Assembly (NCBI RefSeq): GCF_009730915.1
Contig: NC_052487.1
Span: 5,710,649 to 5,774,648 of the forward strand
Length of the DNA: 64,000 nt
Origin: Dioscorea cayenensis subsp. rotundata
Lineage: Eukaryota > Streptophyta > Magnoliopsida > Dioscoreales > Dioscoreaceae
Reading direction: 5' to 3'
The notes under the pieces: generated by a model
Told to the model about the DNA's origin: nothing
Seen by the model: the letters and a program-made list of their open reading frames with translations, nothing else
Database searches by the model: none
Program-made: the position numbers and the translations under genes
Part shown: piece by piece, positions 23,131-33,569 of the stretch
How positions within the stretch are numbered: position 1 is the first letter of the stretch
How the letters are laid out: the number at the start of each line of letters is the position of its first letter

Positions 23131-23732
23131 CGGTGTCGCGCTCTGGCTCTGCTGCTGTTGCTGGTGCTAGATCAAAGGGTTCAGGTGGAAATAGTGGCGG
23201 TGATGCCGAAGGGGTCCTCGGTCTCCTGATGAAAGGCAAGGACTCATCTCGCCCTAATAGCTGCAGTACGAGGTTGGGAACCTGTCAGGAATCCTCCGCT
23301 GCATTCCTTCCGTCCTCAGTGATCTCTGGGGTGGCCGTAACTATAATATATACTCCAGGCCCACATCTACGCACCAACCCCATCATCCTAATCGTCTCAA
23401 ATCCAAGAGGAGCGGCACGATCGTCCTCTCAACACCTCGTATAGCATCTAGAAAACCCATCCCCATGATGAGTCTAGTGATGCAAGGACCAGTGAATAAT
23501 ACTCTTACTCTCGCAAACTGGCCCTGGTACCTCAAGACGTCTTCCACTACGTGCCCTAGGTGAATCAGCACATTGCGGACCATGGAGTTTAAATAGCGTA
23601 AGTCCTGCCTGCTCAAAACAGCTATGTTATCACCTCGACCTGAAACAGACCTGCTGAGGACCGAGTGTAAGTATCAATAGCTTAGCCAGGATAGGCTGGT
23701 GGCCTTGGACACTCCTGGTTCATACTGCCCAT
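23131..23732 (-). pseudogene. B2 env-like fragment
   Basis: C-terminal part of the B env-like ORF on the minus strand. The stretch 23383-23616 encodes SRQDLRYLNSMVRN...GPCITRLIMGMGFL, matching the B4 copy (SRQELLYLYSMVHR...APYITRLVLGMGLL). The proline-rich tail corresponds to 23131-23380 with frame changes. It is cut at 23732 by the B3 LTR at a point equal to about 44537 in B4. Confidence 0.68.
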
Positions 23733-24128
23733 TGATAAGTGCTTGTGCGATAAGATTGCGAAGCGTTCTTTCCTTATGATGAGCATTACTTTTCTCGGGT
23801 TTTAATGCTAATATGTGTGTATTTATGTTACTTTGATGCAGATAGAGTTGTGAAGCTGAATATTAGAGAAAGAAGCCAATGTGGATCGTAAATGCACCAA
23901 TTTGGAGGAAATCTTGCGAATGTTCAAACGCGAAGATATAACTCGGGTTCAAGATGTGAGAATGTGTGCTAACCTCCTTGTATTCAAGTTAGAACAATGA
24001 TTTGGAGTGGCACAAGGGCAGTCACATTTAAGCATTCCTACTTGTGCATATATAACAAGATCTCCACCAACATGTCCGTTATTGAAGAAGCAAAGCGATC
24101 CATGATGTAAACGTGTGCCTGTTTGCGT

Positions 24129-24133
24129 TACCT
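24129..24133 (+). repeat. Target-site duplication of C (left)
   Basis: TACCT here and TACCT at 32321-32325 flank C exactly. The uninterrupted target (GTTACCTCGATGAAAGCATGG) is seen in the B6 LTR at about 55926. Confidence 0.95.
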
Positions 24134-25643
24134 TGATGAGTGTTCCGCAAGTGCACGGAGTCGTCAAGTAATACCTCTCGTGCGAGCACGAGAGGGTCGT
24201 ATTCCCTGGGCCCAAGGATCTACCCTTACTTCCTCTTCGCTTAATGTCTAGCCGACAGTTCTCTAATCTATTAATTTGAATAAGATAACTACAAGTGCAG
24301 ACTAAAATACGGAGAGGGGTATAAAATCAGGGGAAAGGAACGGTCACGGATGCGGATTCCCTAGGGGCTACTAAAGTGCACAGGATGCTAAGAATGTCAT
24401 GCAATTGAAGGTTTGGACCTAGAGATTTCCTAGATTAGGTCAACCCGATGGTCACGGCCATTGACCCCTAATCCGGTATAAGTATTGACACGAATTTCTT
24501 CCGATCAAATCCTCATACGATTGCATTAACAAGTGGGGAAATCCCTAATTAGAGCCGGAACACAACTCGGTCTAGCCCTAATGGTGGAGGGGTACAGAAT
24601 ACCCGATGGTCACGGCGTATTCGTACATGAATCCCTTCCAAACTTGGTGTGTCTAGTACAAGGGCGATGGTCACGCTACCAAGTACAACCTAACAGTTGG
24701 TTTTACGAGTTCTCATGTAAGAAACACATCAAATGCACCAAGAATGAATCTCAAAAACACAACAATTGCAATAAACAAACTTAAATCATCCAAATACACA
24801 GTTCACCCCAAGGTTCACCGGCATCCGGTGACCTTGGGGGTCTACTCATCCATACAAACAAATCCAAGCAACAAATCCATGCAAACAACTACAAAAGGCA
24901 TAATAAAAAAACTCCCTCAAACAATGGAAGAAGGAAGACAAGCCAAGCTAGGTGGAAAGGCTTTCCACGGACGCCGCAATGGGGCGGCTTCCCTCGTCGT
25001 CTACAAACTCCCCAAAGAAGAGATCGATGAAGATCTAGCCAAATCCGAGCTTCTCCCTTAGATTTCCCTTCTCCAAAACATGTAATCTTGCCTCTCAAAG
25101 ATTGGTGAAAAATCGGCTTGAAGAACCCTCCAAAAAAACTCCTCCCCTTGCCCTAGAAGAAATCAGTTTCTTATATACCCCGTCGAGTCCCATGCGGGCG
25201 CATGGAGCCCGTGAAGCTCATGACCAAATGCCCAAAAACCCGCCGGTGCTACGAGTTGTTCACCACTGATTTTTCGCTACAGAATTTTTCTACGAGTGTT
25301 TTTTGCTACGAAGAATCGAGGCTTGAGAATTCCCGAAGAACCTCACGGGCATCCATGCGGGCGCATGGAGCCCGTGAAACTCCCGACCAAATGGTCGCGA
25401 GCAAGAACAACGATCCGCTACATGCTGTCGCCATACAGGTCGCTACGATCTCGGGACCCCAAAAATGCCGCTTTTTGATGTCGAATTCATCCGATTTGCA
25501 TTTTTTGAGCATTGTTTGACTCATTTAAGACCTGCAACACCGAAATAACCAATTTAGACATAAAACGGGCATCAATTCGTTAACATGTTCACAAATAATA
25601 CATGATTAATACATATAAAATACATACATTTAGGCGTTTATCA
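24134..25643 (-). repeat. C 3' LTR
   Basis: On the minus strand it starts TGATAAACGCC at 25643 and ends ACACTCATCA at 24134. It carries the perfect hairpin CCTCTCGTGC-GA-GCACGAGAGG near its end (about 24174-24195) and the CATGCGGGCGCATGG motif. Compared with the 5' LTR it shows clustered CAG-to-CGA or CGAG differences and longer homopolymers at about 25180-25460. Confidence 0.92.
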
Positions 25644-25665
25644 AATATCCCCACTACCTAAGCGC
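25644..25665 (-). other. C polypurine tract
   Basis: On the minus strand GCTTAGGTAGTGGGGATATT lies directly against the LTR start. This is the plus-strand DNA primer site by position. Confidence 0.8.
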
Positions 25666-26860
25666 TTTGCTTGTCCCCAAGCAAAACACACATGAAAAGA
25701 ATAAGGGCAAAATGATAAACGGCTAAATGTACGACCTCAAGCTCAAATAGTGAAGAACCCCCACGAGCACGCGTTGAAATGAATTCAAGAAAATGAGTTG
25801 TACAATAACCGACTCAGTAGAGATAGTCATGATTCCTTTAGAGTGCTTCCCAGTGAGTGTGTGTATGCTTCGTCCCTCGCTCTCCCCATTCACACCACAT
25901 TCAATGACTACCGGTGTTAGAAATGTTAAAGACACCCTCAATAGTAGGTCAAGAGTCCTTCGGTCCACATTCAACACTTTAGTATCTAAGTGAATGCATG
26001 ATTGAGTCCAGGAGAACAAAAAAACTTCTCTTTCTTTGTTTTTCATCATTTCTTTTTCTTCTTTTTCTTTTTCTCTTCGAGTCCGCTAACGTAGACTCGC
26101 ACAAAAATATTTTATAATCTTTCAGAAGAATGCACATGCTGATTAGGCACAAGAGCCACCCAACCTACTTGATTACAGTCTACATAGACGCATTCGTGCT
26201 AAATTAGCGGAGGAATACTGACATAGACTCATTTTTAAAGATAACAAATATATACATGTCTCCCGAGCACCTTCATGCAAAACTTCACTAAGGGATAAAA
26301 GCAAAATGAACAAAAAGAACCAAAAAGCTCTTAAAAAGACCATTGAGGGATGAATTTACCATTCTAACACTTTTAAATCAAAGCGATAGGGTTAGCGAGG
26401 TCAAACGGGGTAGAAACACCGTGTCAAAGCCGTGAAGAAAGCACTAGAAAGAAAAAAACACGACTTCCTTATAGCACAAATAACCTTACAACTCATTACT
26501 ATCATTCATTCAAGCCGGGGAGGTTCCTAACAAAAATATCATAGCTATCATCGGTGAAGTAAGCATGCAAATAACCCATCCCCACACCTAGAATTGTACA
26601 TTGCCCCTCAATGTACACTAATCAGCAGAACATGGTGGAGAATTCATAAAAATTAAATAAAGCATGAAAAAGGAAGGGTAAAGAGACTGCCCCATTTGTT
26701 TGATGAAGAGTGTTCAGTGAAAGTGCAGTCAATGCTAGCAAAGGGCAAAGGAGAAGAGGCAACAATCGGTGAGAAGTCCCCTATGTTGTGGTAAGGCAAA
26801 GGATGGCACTCTACGTGATGCCGCATCGTGTCGTGACCGTTTTCATAAAACTCGCTTGAT
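25666..26860 (-). other. C 3' UTR
   Basis: Non-coding. It contains the conserved block (26078-26230), beside a TTTTTCTTC-rich tract, and the conserved hairpin (26596-26616: 8-bp stem GTACATTG / CAATGTAC with a 5-base loop), followed in element sense by TAGGTGTGGGGATGGG. Confidence 0.72.
26078..26230 (-). other. Conserved UTR block (C copy)
   Basis: Minus-strand copy of the block also at 11198-11340, 17547-17690 and 60068-60225. The GTCTATGTAGAC hairpin is intact, and the ends GAGTC / GACTC are retained. Confidence 0.8.
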
Positions 26861-26866
26861 CGGCAT
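26690..26866 (-). pseudogene. C env-like vestige
   Basis: An acceptor-like TTTGTGGTATAG is followed by ATG (minus, 26866) and codons for MPIKRVL before a stop. Position, acceptor and the MP-x-K start match the first codons of the A env-like ORF. Nothing recognisable follows. I read it as the stub of a deleted env-like ORF. The match is short, so confidence is low. Confidence 0.35.
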
Positions 26867-28249
26867 ACCTATACCACAAAGACAAGTGATCAAACCAATA
26901 TTATTATGAATACAATCATAGGAGATAACTATATCATCATGGAATTAAGGGAAAATTGAAAGCACAACAATTTTAATGTAAAGAATGAAAATTTCAGCCA
27001 TTGCTACAGTACTCGCGAAAATTTTTTTTGCAAGAGTTTCTCCTACACATCAAGCTTCCCAAAATTTACAAATGAAGGAAAAACTCAAAGAATTGGGCAA
27101 CCACCACATCATAACAACCAAATATATCATTCAAGCATAAAAAATACAATGAAAACACAATGAAACCCAAGTTTGAAGCAAAACCTAGAATTAGAGCATG
27201 GAGGCTTGAGGTGATGAGATCCGGCGAAAAGGTTGATAAAACTTCGATTAAAACCCAAGAGCAAGTTTACAAGATGGAGGAGAGGTGATTAGAGAAGAAA
27301 AAACTAGAAAAAATGGTGGAGAAATGAAGTAGAGTGAAGGAGAGATGAGAGGAAAACAAGAGGAGATGAAGGAGAAGAGAGGAAGGGAGACAAAGCTCCC
27401 TTTAATGGGCCGCCCAGCCCATGCGGGCATCCATGCGGGCGCATGGCGCCCGCATGGGCTGGGAAAAACCCAGCCTGGGGGTCTCACGGGCGCCCATGCG
27501 GGCGCATGGCGCCCGTGAGCCTCTCAGCCCACGCGCACAAGCACCCCGCGAGGGGTTCCATGCGACCACAAGGGAGGGCCACAAGGCCCCCGGAACATGC
27601 CACAAGTGTCCATACGGGCCGTATACAGCCCGTATAGACCTGGAAAATTGAAAAATTGGCATGGTTCCTCTTGCAAACTCAATAAAATACAATTACAACC
27701 ATTTAAGCGCCGGGATGACAATAAAACACAACTAAACAATACTAATTCAAGGCCAAAAGCTACACAAGAAAGCCTAAGCATGAGTTGAGCACGACAACAA
27801 AAATATGAGAACTTCACGAGCATATGCATTCAACCACAACTGAGAAACTAAAAGAAATACGAAAATTTAAAGACGACGAATTTAAAAACTTGGGTTGTCT
27901 CCCAAGAAGCGCTTGTTTAACGTCATTAGCTCGACGTACCTTCATACTTACCTCGTGGGTGGATCAAATGGTGGGGACTTACCTCCAAGTCCGGGAGAAG
28001 TGTTCCAAGATGGGAAACTCATCGAGAGGCATGAGAAGACACGGAATTTACCCTTCCCTCGAAGAATAGTCGATCAATCTCCCGTGGTGGTGATAATGCA
28101 CAATTCAACCCCAATTTCGTTTCTTGTCCTTCTTACACCATATTTTTCCGGGCGGTTGATTTCTTTTTTTATTAGGGCGGCCATGGAAATGTCCCCACAA
28201 AGCCCTACGTGCTTTTACTTGTGCGGGAGGTGAGTTGTTCCCCTTAGAT
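26867..28249 (-). other. C spacer with inverted repeats and splice-like donor
   Basis: On the minus strand, CACGAG|GTAAGTATG (donor at 27951) precedes the conserved block (27889-27925). Further on are the hairpin CTATACGGGC / GCCCGTATGG (27611-27637) and a GC-rich cluster of CATGCGGGCGCATGGCGCCCG motifs (27415-27520), like those in the C LTRs. About 300 bp lie between the ORF stop (28250) and the donor, and I see no gene in them. Confidence 0.6.
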
Positions 28250-30592
28250 TCAGTCGCCATCCACTCCTTCTAAGAATTCATCCAGAGGGTTAATCGCCAA
28301 GACCTCTTGCACACAGTCAGTAATAATCATATCAGTTTCATCGGTAAAATAGAGAGGATCATCGTGGTCCAAGGTGTGTTTCATAGCCACGGGGAGTGTA
28401 AAAATGACTTCCTCATCCCCCACTCTCAATGTCATTCTTCCCCCCTTTACATCAATGAGGGCACCGGCGGTGTTAAGAAATGGTCGCCCGAGGATCAATG
28501 GAACTTCAACATCATCATCCACATCGAGAATAACAAAATCCACCGGGATAATGAGTTTGTCTACTTTAACCAGCACATCCTCAACAACACCGCGGGGTTT
28601 CTTTATAGACCGATCTGCAAGTTGTATTGTCATCCTTGTAGGCCTCATGTCATCTAACCCCAATTTCAAAAACAGCTTGTAGGGCATCACATTGATACTG
28701 GCCCCAGAATCTGCTAACGCCTTCTCTTGCATGCCTTCTCCAATCCCACATGGAATGATGAAGCTCCCGGGATCAGTCAACTTTTGAGGGAGCTTCCTCT
28801 GAATTATCGCCGAGCAATTCCGTGGTAATGCAACAGTTTCTAATTCCTCCAATTTTCTCTTGTTAGTGAGCAGGTCTTTCATAAACTTGGCATACTTGGG
28901 CATTTGAGTTAACGCCTCAACAAGAGGGATATTTATGTGTAACTGCTTGAACACATTCAGGAATTTCTTGAACTGGGCCTCCTCTTTATCTTGCTTTAAC
29001 CTAGCCGGATAGGGAATAGTCGGCTTGTACTCAGGTACCCTCGGTGTTGGTAGTTGAAGGGTTTCTTCATCTTGCTTTTCTTTTCCCCCATCAACTAAAC
29101 TCTCAGACGACATAGGGTCTTCCCGTACGGCTACCCCATCATGCTCAGTACTTGAGCCCTCCTTGGCTCGTGCTTCAACCTGTTTCCCGCTTCTGAGGGT
29201 GACGGCCTTCAAATGCTCCCTTGGATTATTCTCAGTGTTACTAGGGAGGCTACCCGGTGGGCGCTCAGAATTTGCTCTAGCAAGTTGCCCAACTTGGTTT
29301 TCCAAAGATTGGATGGAGGCCTGAACATTCCTCAGAACGGTGTTCACTTCAGCGAATTGATTGTTGATGTTCACGAATTTTGCCTCAGTGCTGATCATGA
29401 ATCTCGCTAACACATCTTCGGTGGAGAACTTCTTCTCGGGCTGCTGCGGAAGTTGATGTGAAAGTCCCTGAGGCTGCTGAGGCCGAGGTTGCTGTTGTTG
29501 ACCCCAGGAAAAATTTGGGTGATTCCTCCACCCCTGATTGTATGTGTTTCCATAGGGATTGCCTGGACCTCGAGGACCTCCCCCAACATAATCAACTGTC
29601 TCGACTGGGGCAACAGAGGCTATTGAAATTGGACACTGAACAGTAGCATGCCCCGCCCCACAAGTCTCGCAAGACAAAACTGCTCCAGAATTTGAGCTTG
29701 AACCCAACATAAACTGATCGAATCTCTTTGTTAGGGCCTCCACCTTAGCGGCTAGTGCAGTGTTGTCATCTATCTCATAAATTCCAGCTGCCTTAGGTGG
29801 TTTCTGTCTAGTAGACCAGTGGCATTCGTTACTCGCCATGTTTTCAATCAACATTTCAGCATCTTCAGGGGTTTTATTACTCAATGACCCCCCTGCTGCA
29901 GCATCGATGAGTTGTCTAGTTGCATAATTCAGACCATTGCAAAGCATCTGAATTCTCATCCACGAGGAGAAGCCATGATGGGGGCACTTCCGTAGGAGAT
30001 CCTTGAATCTCTCGTGTGCTTCAAAAAGTGTCTCCGAGTCCCCTTGCCGGAATGCAGAAATTTCTTGCCTCAATCTAGCTGCTTTGCTTGGTGGGAAATA
30101 CCTAGCAAGAAATTTGTCCACCATTTCCTTCCAAGTGGTGATCGACCCCGGTGCCAATGACGTGAGCCACCGATATGCTGCTCCCCTTAGACTGAAAGGG
30201 AATAATCTCAATCTTATCGCATCATCAGACACTGAGTTAATCTTGAAGGTGGAACAAATTTGGAGGAAGCGAGACAAATGCGCATGCGGGTCTTCATCAG
30301 CTAGCCCATCAAATTGTACAGAATTTTGGATCATCCCAATTGTGCTTGCTTTGATTTCAAAGTTGTTAGCCGGCACGGTGGGAGCATGCACACTGAATTC
30401 CTCACCAGTAAACTGAGGCCTTTCATAATCGGACAAGGTACGCCTTGGTTCTGCCATGACTGAAGGTTCACTGATCTCAACCCGTGTTCCTTGATGTTCT
30501 GAACTCTCAGCCACCTCTCTCAATCTTTGATGCAAGGCTCTCTCAATTTCGTCAACAGGTTCAACTAAATTTGTTTGATTTGCACGTGTCAT
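28250..30592 (-). CDS. C gag-protease polyprotein, intact, 780 aa
   Basis: Single open frame starting MTRANQTNLVEP; an upstream in-frame ATG at 30670 would add 26 hydrophobic residues, but the start used by A copies is 30592. The retrotransposon gag core runs from about residue 75 to 250 ([50 protein letters not shown]). A zinc knuckle CX2CX3HX4C (CETCGAGHATVQC) is near residue 310, followed by a Q/P-rich linker (WGQQQQPRPQQPQG). A retropepsin-like domain near residues 620-740 has catalytic ADSGAS, the ILGRPFL motif and GGRMTL. By family analogy it forms virus-like particles and the protease matures them. It ends shortly after the protease with no reverse transcriptase and no stop-codon readthrough candidate, so replication enzymes must come from elsewhere. 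The length and absence of stops contrast with every other copy here and suggest recent activity or recent arrival. Confidence 0.93.
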   Translation of the reverse strand: MTRANQTNLVEPVDEIERALHQRLREVAESSEHQGTRVEISEPSVMAEPRRTLSDYERPQFTGEEFSVHAPTVPANNFEIKASTIGMIQNSVQFDGLADEDPHAHLSRFLQICSTFKINSVSDDAIRLRLFPFSLRGAAYRWLTSLAPGSITTWKEMVDKFLARYFPPSKAARLRQEISAFRQGDSETLFEAHERFKDLLRKCPHHGFSSWMRIQMLCNGLNYATRQLIDAAAGGSLSNKTPEDAEMLIENMASNECHWSTRQKPPKAAGIYEIDDNTALAAKVEALTKRFDQFMLGSSSNSGAVLSCETCGAGHATVQCPISIASVAPVETVDYVGGGPRGPGNPYGNTYNQGWRNHPNFSWGQQQQPRPQQPQGLSHQLPQQPEKKFSTEDVLARFMISTEAKFVNINNQFAEVNTVLRNVQASIQSLENQVGQLARANSERPPGSLPSNTENNPREHLKAVTLRSGKQVEARAKEGSSTEHDGVAVREDPMSSESLVDGGKEKQDEETLQLPTPRVPEYKPTIPYPARLKQDKEEAQFKKFLNVFKQLHINIPLVEALTQMPKYAKFMKDLLTNKRKLEELETVALPRNCSAIIQRKLPQKLTDPGSFIIPCGIGEGMQEKALADSGASINVMPYKLFLKLGLDDMRPTRMTIQLADRSIKKPRGVVEDVLVKVDKLIIPVDFVILDVDDDVEVPLILGRPFLNTAGALIDVKGGRMTLRVGDEEVIFTLPVAMKHTLDHDDPLYFTDETDMIITDCVQEVLAINPLDEFLEGVDGD

Positions 30593-30802
30593 AAGATGGT
30601 ACCTCGCACAATATTGAGAGCCAATAATCAGGACAAAAACACGAGATAATAAAAACAAAAATAAGAGCAAGTGGAATGGAGATATATGTACAAAAAAAGA
30701 AGCGGATGAACAAAATAAAAAGAAAAAAATGGCTAAATCAATAAACTCTAAGTTTTTCCGAGTATTCCTTGTGGGTCCCCACAGACAGGCGCCAAAAAAA
30801 CT
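30593..30802 (-). other. C leader and primer-binding site
   Basis: On the minus strand the LTR end is followed by AGTTTTTTTGGCGCCTGTC; the primer site starts at 30794 (TGGCGCC...GTGGGGA to about 30776). The first seven bases and the final GGGGA agree with tRNA-Asp, but the centre does not. It is either a diverged tRNA-Asp site or one for another tRNA. The rest of the leader is A/T-rich. Confidence 0.6.
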
Positions 30803-32320
30803 TGATGAGTGTTCCAGAAGTGCACGGAGTCGTCAAGTAATACCTCTCGTGCGAGCACGAGAGGGTCGTATTCCCTGGGCCCAAGGATCTACCCTTACTT
30901 CCTCTTCGCTTAATGTCTAGCCGACGATTCGAAAGGTTTCTCTAATCTATTAATTTGAATAAGATAACTACAAGTGGAGACTAAAATACGGAGAGGGGTA
31001 TAAAAATCGGGGAAAGGAACAGTCACGGATGCGGATTCCCTAGGGGCTACTAAAGTGCACGGGATGCTAAGAATGTCATGCAATTGAAGGTATGGACCTA
31101 GAGATTTCCTAGATTAGGTCAACCCGATGGTCACGGCCATTGACCCCCTAATCCGGTATAAGTATTGACACGGAATTTCTTCCGATCAAATCCTCATACG
31201 ATTGCATTAACAAGTGGGGAAATCCCTAATTAGAGCCGGAACACAACTCGGTCTAGCCCTAATGGTGGAGAGGTGCAGAATACCCGATGGTCACGGCGTA
31301 TTCGTACATGAATCCCTTCCAAACTTGGTGTGTCTAGTACAAGGGCGATGGTCACGCTACCAAGTACAACCTAACAGTTGGTTTACAGAGTTCTCATGTA
31401 AGCAACACATCAAATGCACCAAGAATGAATCTCAAAACACAACAATTGCAATAAACAAACTTAAATCATCCAAATACACAAGTTCACCCCAAGGTTCACC
31501 GACATCCGGTGACCTTGGGGTCTACTCAAATCCCATACAAACAAATCCAAGCAACAAATCCATGCAAACAACTACAAAAGGCATAATAAAAACTCCCTCA
31601 AACAATGGAAGAAGGAAGACAAGCCAAGCTAGGTGGAAAGGCTTCCACGGACGCCGCAATGGGGGCGGCTTCCCTCGTCGTCTACAAACTCCCAAAGAAG
31701 AGATCGATGAAGATCTAGCCAAATCCGAGCTTCTCCCTTAGATTTCCCTTCTCCAAAACATGTAATCTTGCCTCTCAAAGATTGGTGAAAATCGGCTTGA
31801 AGAACCCTCCAAAAACTCCTCCCCTTGCCCTAGAAGAAATCAGTTTCTTATATACCCCGTCAGTCCATGCGGGCTCCATGCGGGCGCATGGAGCCCGTGA
31901 AGCTCACAGCCAAATGCCCAAAAACCTGCCGGTGCTACAGTGCTCAGCTACAGTATTTTCGCTACAGTAATTTTTCTACAGTGTTTTTGCTACAGTAACC
32001 GAGACTTGAGAATTCCCAGCAAACCTCACGGGCATCCATGCGGGCGCATGGAGCCCGTGAAACTCCCAGCCAAATGGCCGCAGCAAGAACAACGGCCTGC
32101 TACAGTGTCGCTACAGTGCTGCTACAGTACCGGGACCCCAAAAATGCCGTTTTTGATGTCGAATTCATCCGATTTGCATTTTTGAGCATTGTTTGACTCA
32201 TTTAAGACCTGCAACACCGAAATAACCAATTTAGACATAAAACGGGCATCAATTCGTTAACATGTTCACAAATAATACACGATTAATACATATAAAATAC
32301 ATACATTTAGGCGTTTATCA
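30803..32320 (-). repeat. C 5' LTR
   Basis: Minus strand, 1,518 bp. Starts TGATAAACGCC at 32320 and ends ACACTCATCA at 30803. Contains a dense cluster of CTACAGT words (about 31933-32130 on the plus strand), two CATGCGGGCGCATGGAGCCCG repeats (31865-32065) and the terminal hairpin CCTCTCGTGC-GA-GCACGAGAGG. Confidence 0.93.
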
Positions 32321-33425
32321 TACCTCGATGAAAGCATGGATTCGGGAGTGTTTGAGGCCGGTACTGTAGCAGGTACTGTTCACAGCCGGCCGAGAAAGAG
32401 CAAGACAGAGAATCCACACGCCCATGCGGAAAATACACAGGGGCGTGTGGATACCCGATTCCAGCCCTTTAAAAGATGATTTCAGCCCCGATTTCAGCAT
32501 TCTTTTCTACATCTTTTCGCCAACTTGAGAGAGGGCTTCGGCTAGGATTTTGAGAGGTATTGGCTAGGGATTTTGAGAGGTTCTACGGCTCTGACATCGT
32601 GCTCCGTTTGGAAGAAGGTTAGTGGGAGAGCTTTCGTCGACACCGATCCGGCGAGGTGTATCCTAGTCTGGACAAAGGGACCCTTGCGATGAGTAGAGGA
32701 CTCTCCACAAGTCCATCGCCACGACTATCGAGGGGGTTTTCTATGGATTCTATGCTTTTACATTCGATTTCATTGATTGTATCCTGCTCCATGGAGAGCT
32801 AGACACCCTAGTGGGTACTTAGGTATTTGTGAACCCTAGGATGTATTCGTTTCATTGAATCTTTTTATTATGCTTTCAATTAACTGATGTTTATTATGTG
32901 TTCCAATCTTGAATGCTTGATTGTATGAATACTCCTCTAGAGTGACACTAGGGTTGAGAGTTCTTGTTGGTAATCTTGTGAGTGAGTGACACACCACGAG
33001 AGTTCGACATAGCTAGGTTGGAGAGGGTTGAGAGGGTGAGTCGAGAGGTAGAGGGGCGTCCCCTTTCCCCTCCGGTGTGATTTATTCTACCTCTATTTCC
33101 TTGAGTTCTTTGCGGTCATAGTAGAGTGAATGGGCTAAGGGATGACCTTCCGCTGGGGCTTAGTTGCGGGTGCAACGGAGTGAAGCGTAGAAGTGATCTT
33201 AGCATGTAGGGCTTAATTGCACTTGAAACGATTGTCCTAGGCAGACCAATATCCGGGTACCCCATTTATATCGATTACCTTACCTTCTTCTTTACTTGTG
33301 CTATCTTTCTTGTTATTGTCTTTACTCACTACTCCTTGTGGATACGATACCCACTCACTTGGGATTATTATTTCGATGACCCCGTGCACTTGCAGGACTT
33401 ACGCAAGGGGCGTTCGTCAAGTTTT

Positions 33426-33443
33426 TGGCGTCGTTGCCGGGGA
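33426..33443 (+). other. B3 primer-binding site
   Basis: TGGCGTCGTTGCCGGGGA, one mismatch to the tRNA-Asp complement. The same variant occurs in B6, so it is a family B trait. Confidence 0.87.
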
Positions 33444-33569
33444 GTAGGCGTTTAGAGATACTTTGCACTTTGTTTTCTTAGATATTCATCCATTCATTCT
33501 ATTTCATATCTTCTTATTCTATCATCATTCTGATTTCTTTTTCTTTCTTTTTGGGTGCAGCTCCAGGTT

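Larger units (their letters stand above)
24134..32320 (-). mobile_element. C: complete non-autonomous element with open gag-protease
   Basis: An 8,187-bp element on the minus strand with LTRs of 1,518 bp (5', 30803-32320) and 1,510 bp (3', 24134-25643) and a perfect TACCT target duplication. It has one long intact ORF (gag-protease, 780 aa), a spacer, a vestigial env-like start, a 3' UTR with the conserved hairpin and block, and a polypurine tract. It lacks polymerase and integrase. Its open frame makes it the best candidate here for an element that could still be mobilised in trans. Confidence 0.94.
23733..33419 (+). repeat. B3 5' LTR (interrupted by C)
   Basis: LTR parts 23733-24133 and 32326-33419 join when C and one TACCT are removed. 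It starts TGATAAGTGCTTG and ends CGTTCGTCA. Compared with the 3' copy it lacks about 230 bp around 33218, between GGGCTTAATTG and CACTTGAAACG. The CACGCCC / GGGCGTG motif is at about 32415-32455. Confidence 0.85.

Noticed and set aside
24533..25061. Frames at 24533-24784 and 24744-25061 and their copies at 31214-31741
   Set aside because: They lie within the C LTRs, opposite to the element's strand, and differ in frame between the two copies. They are by-products of LTR sequence.
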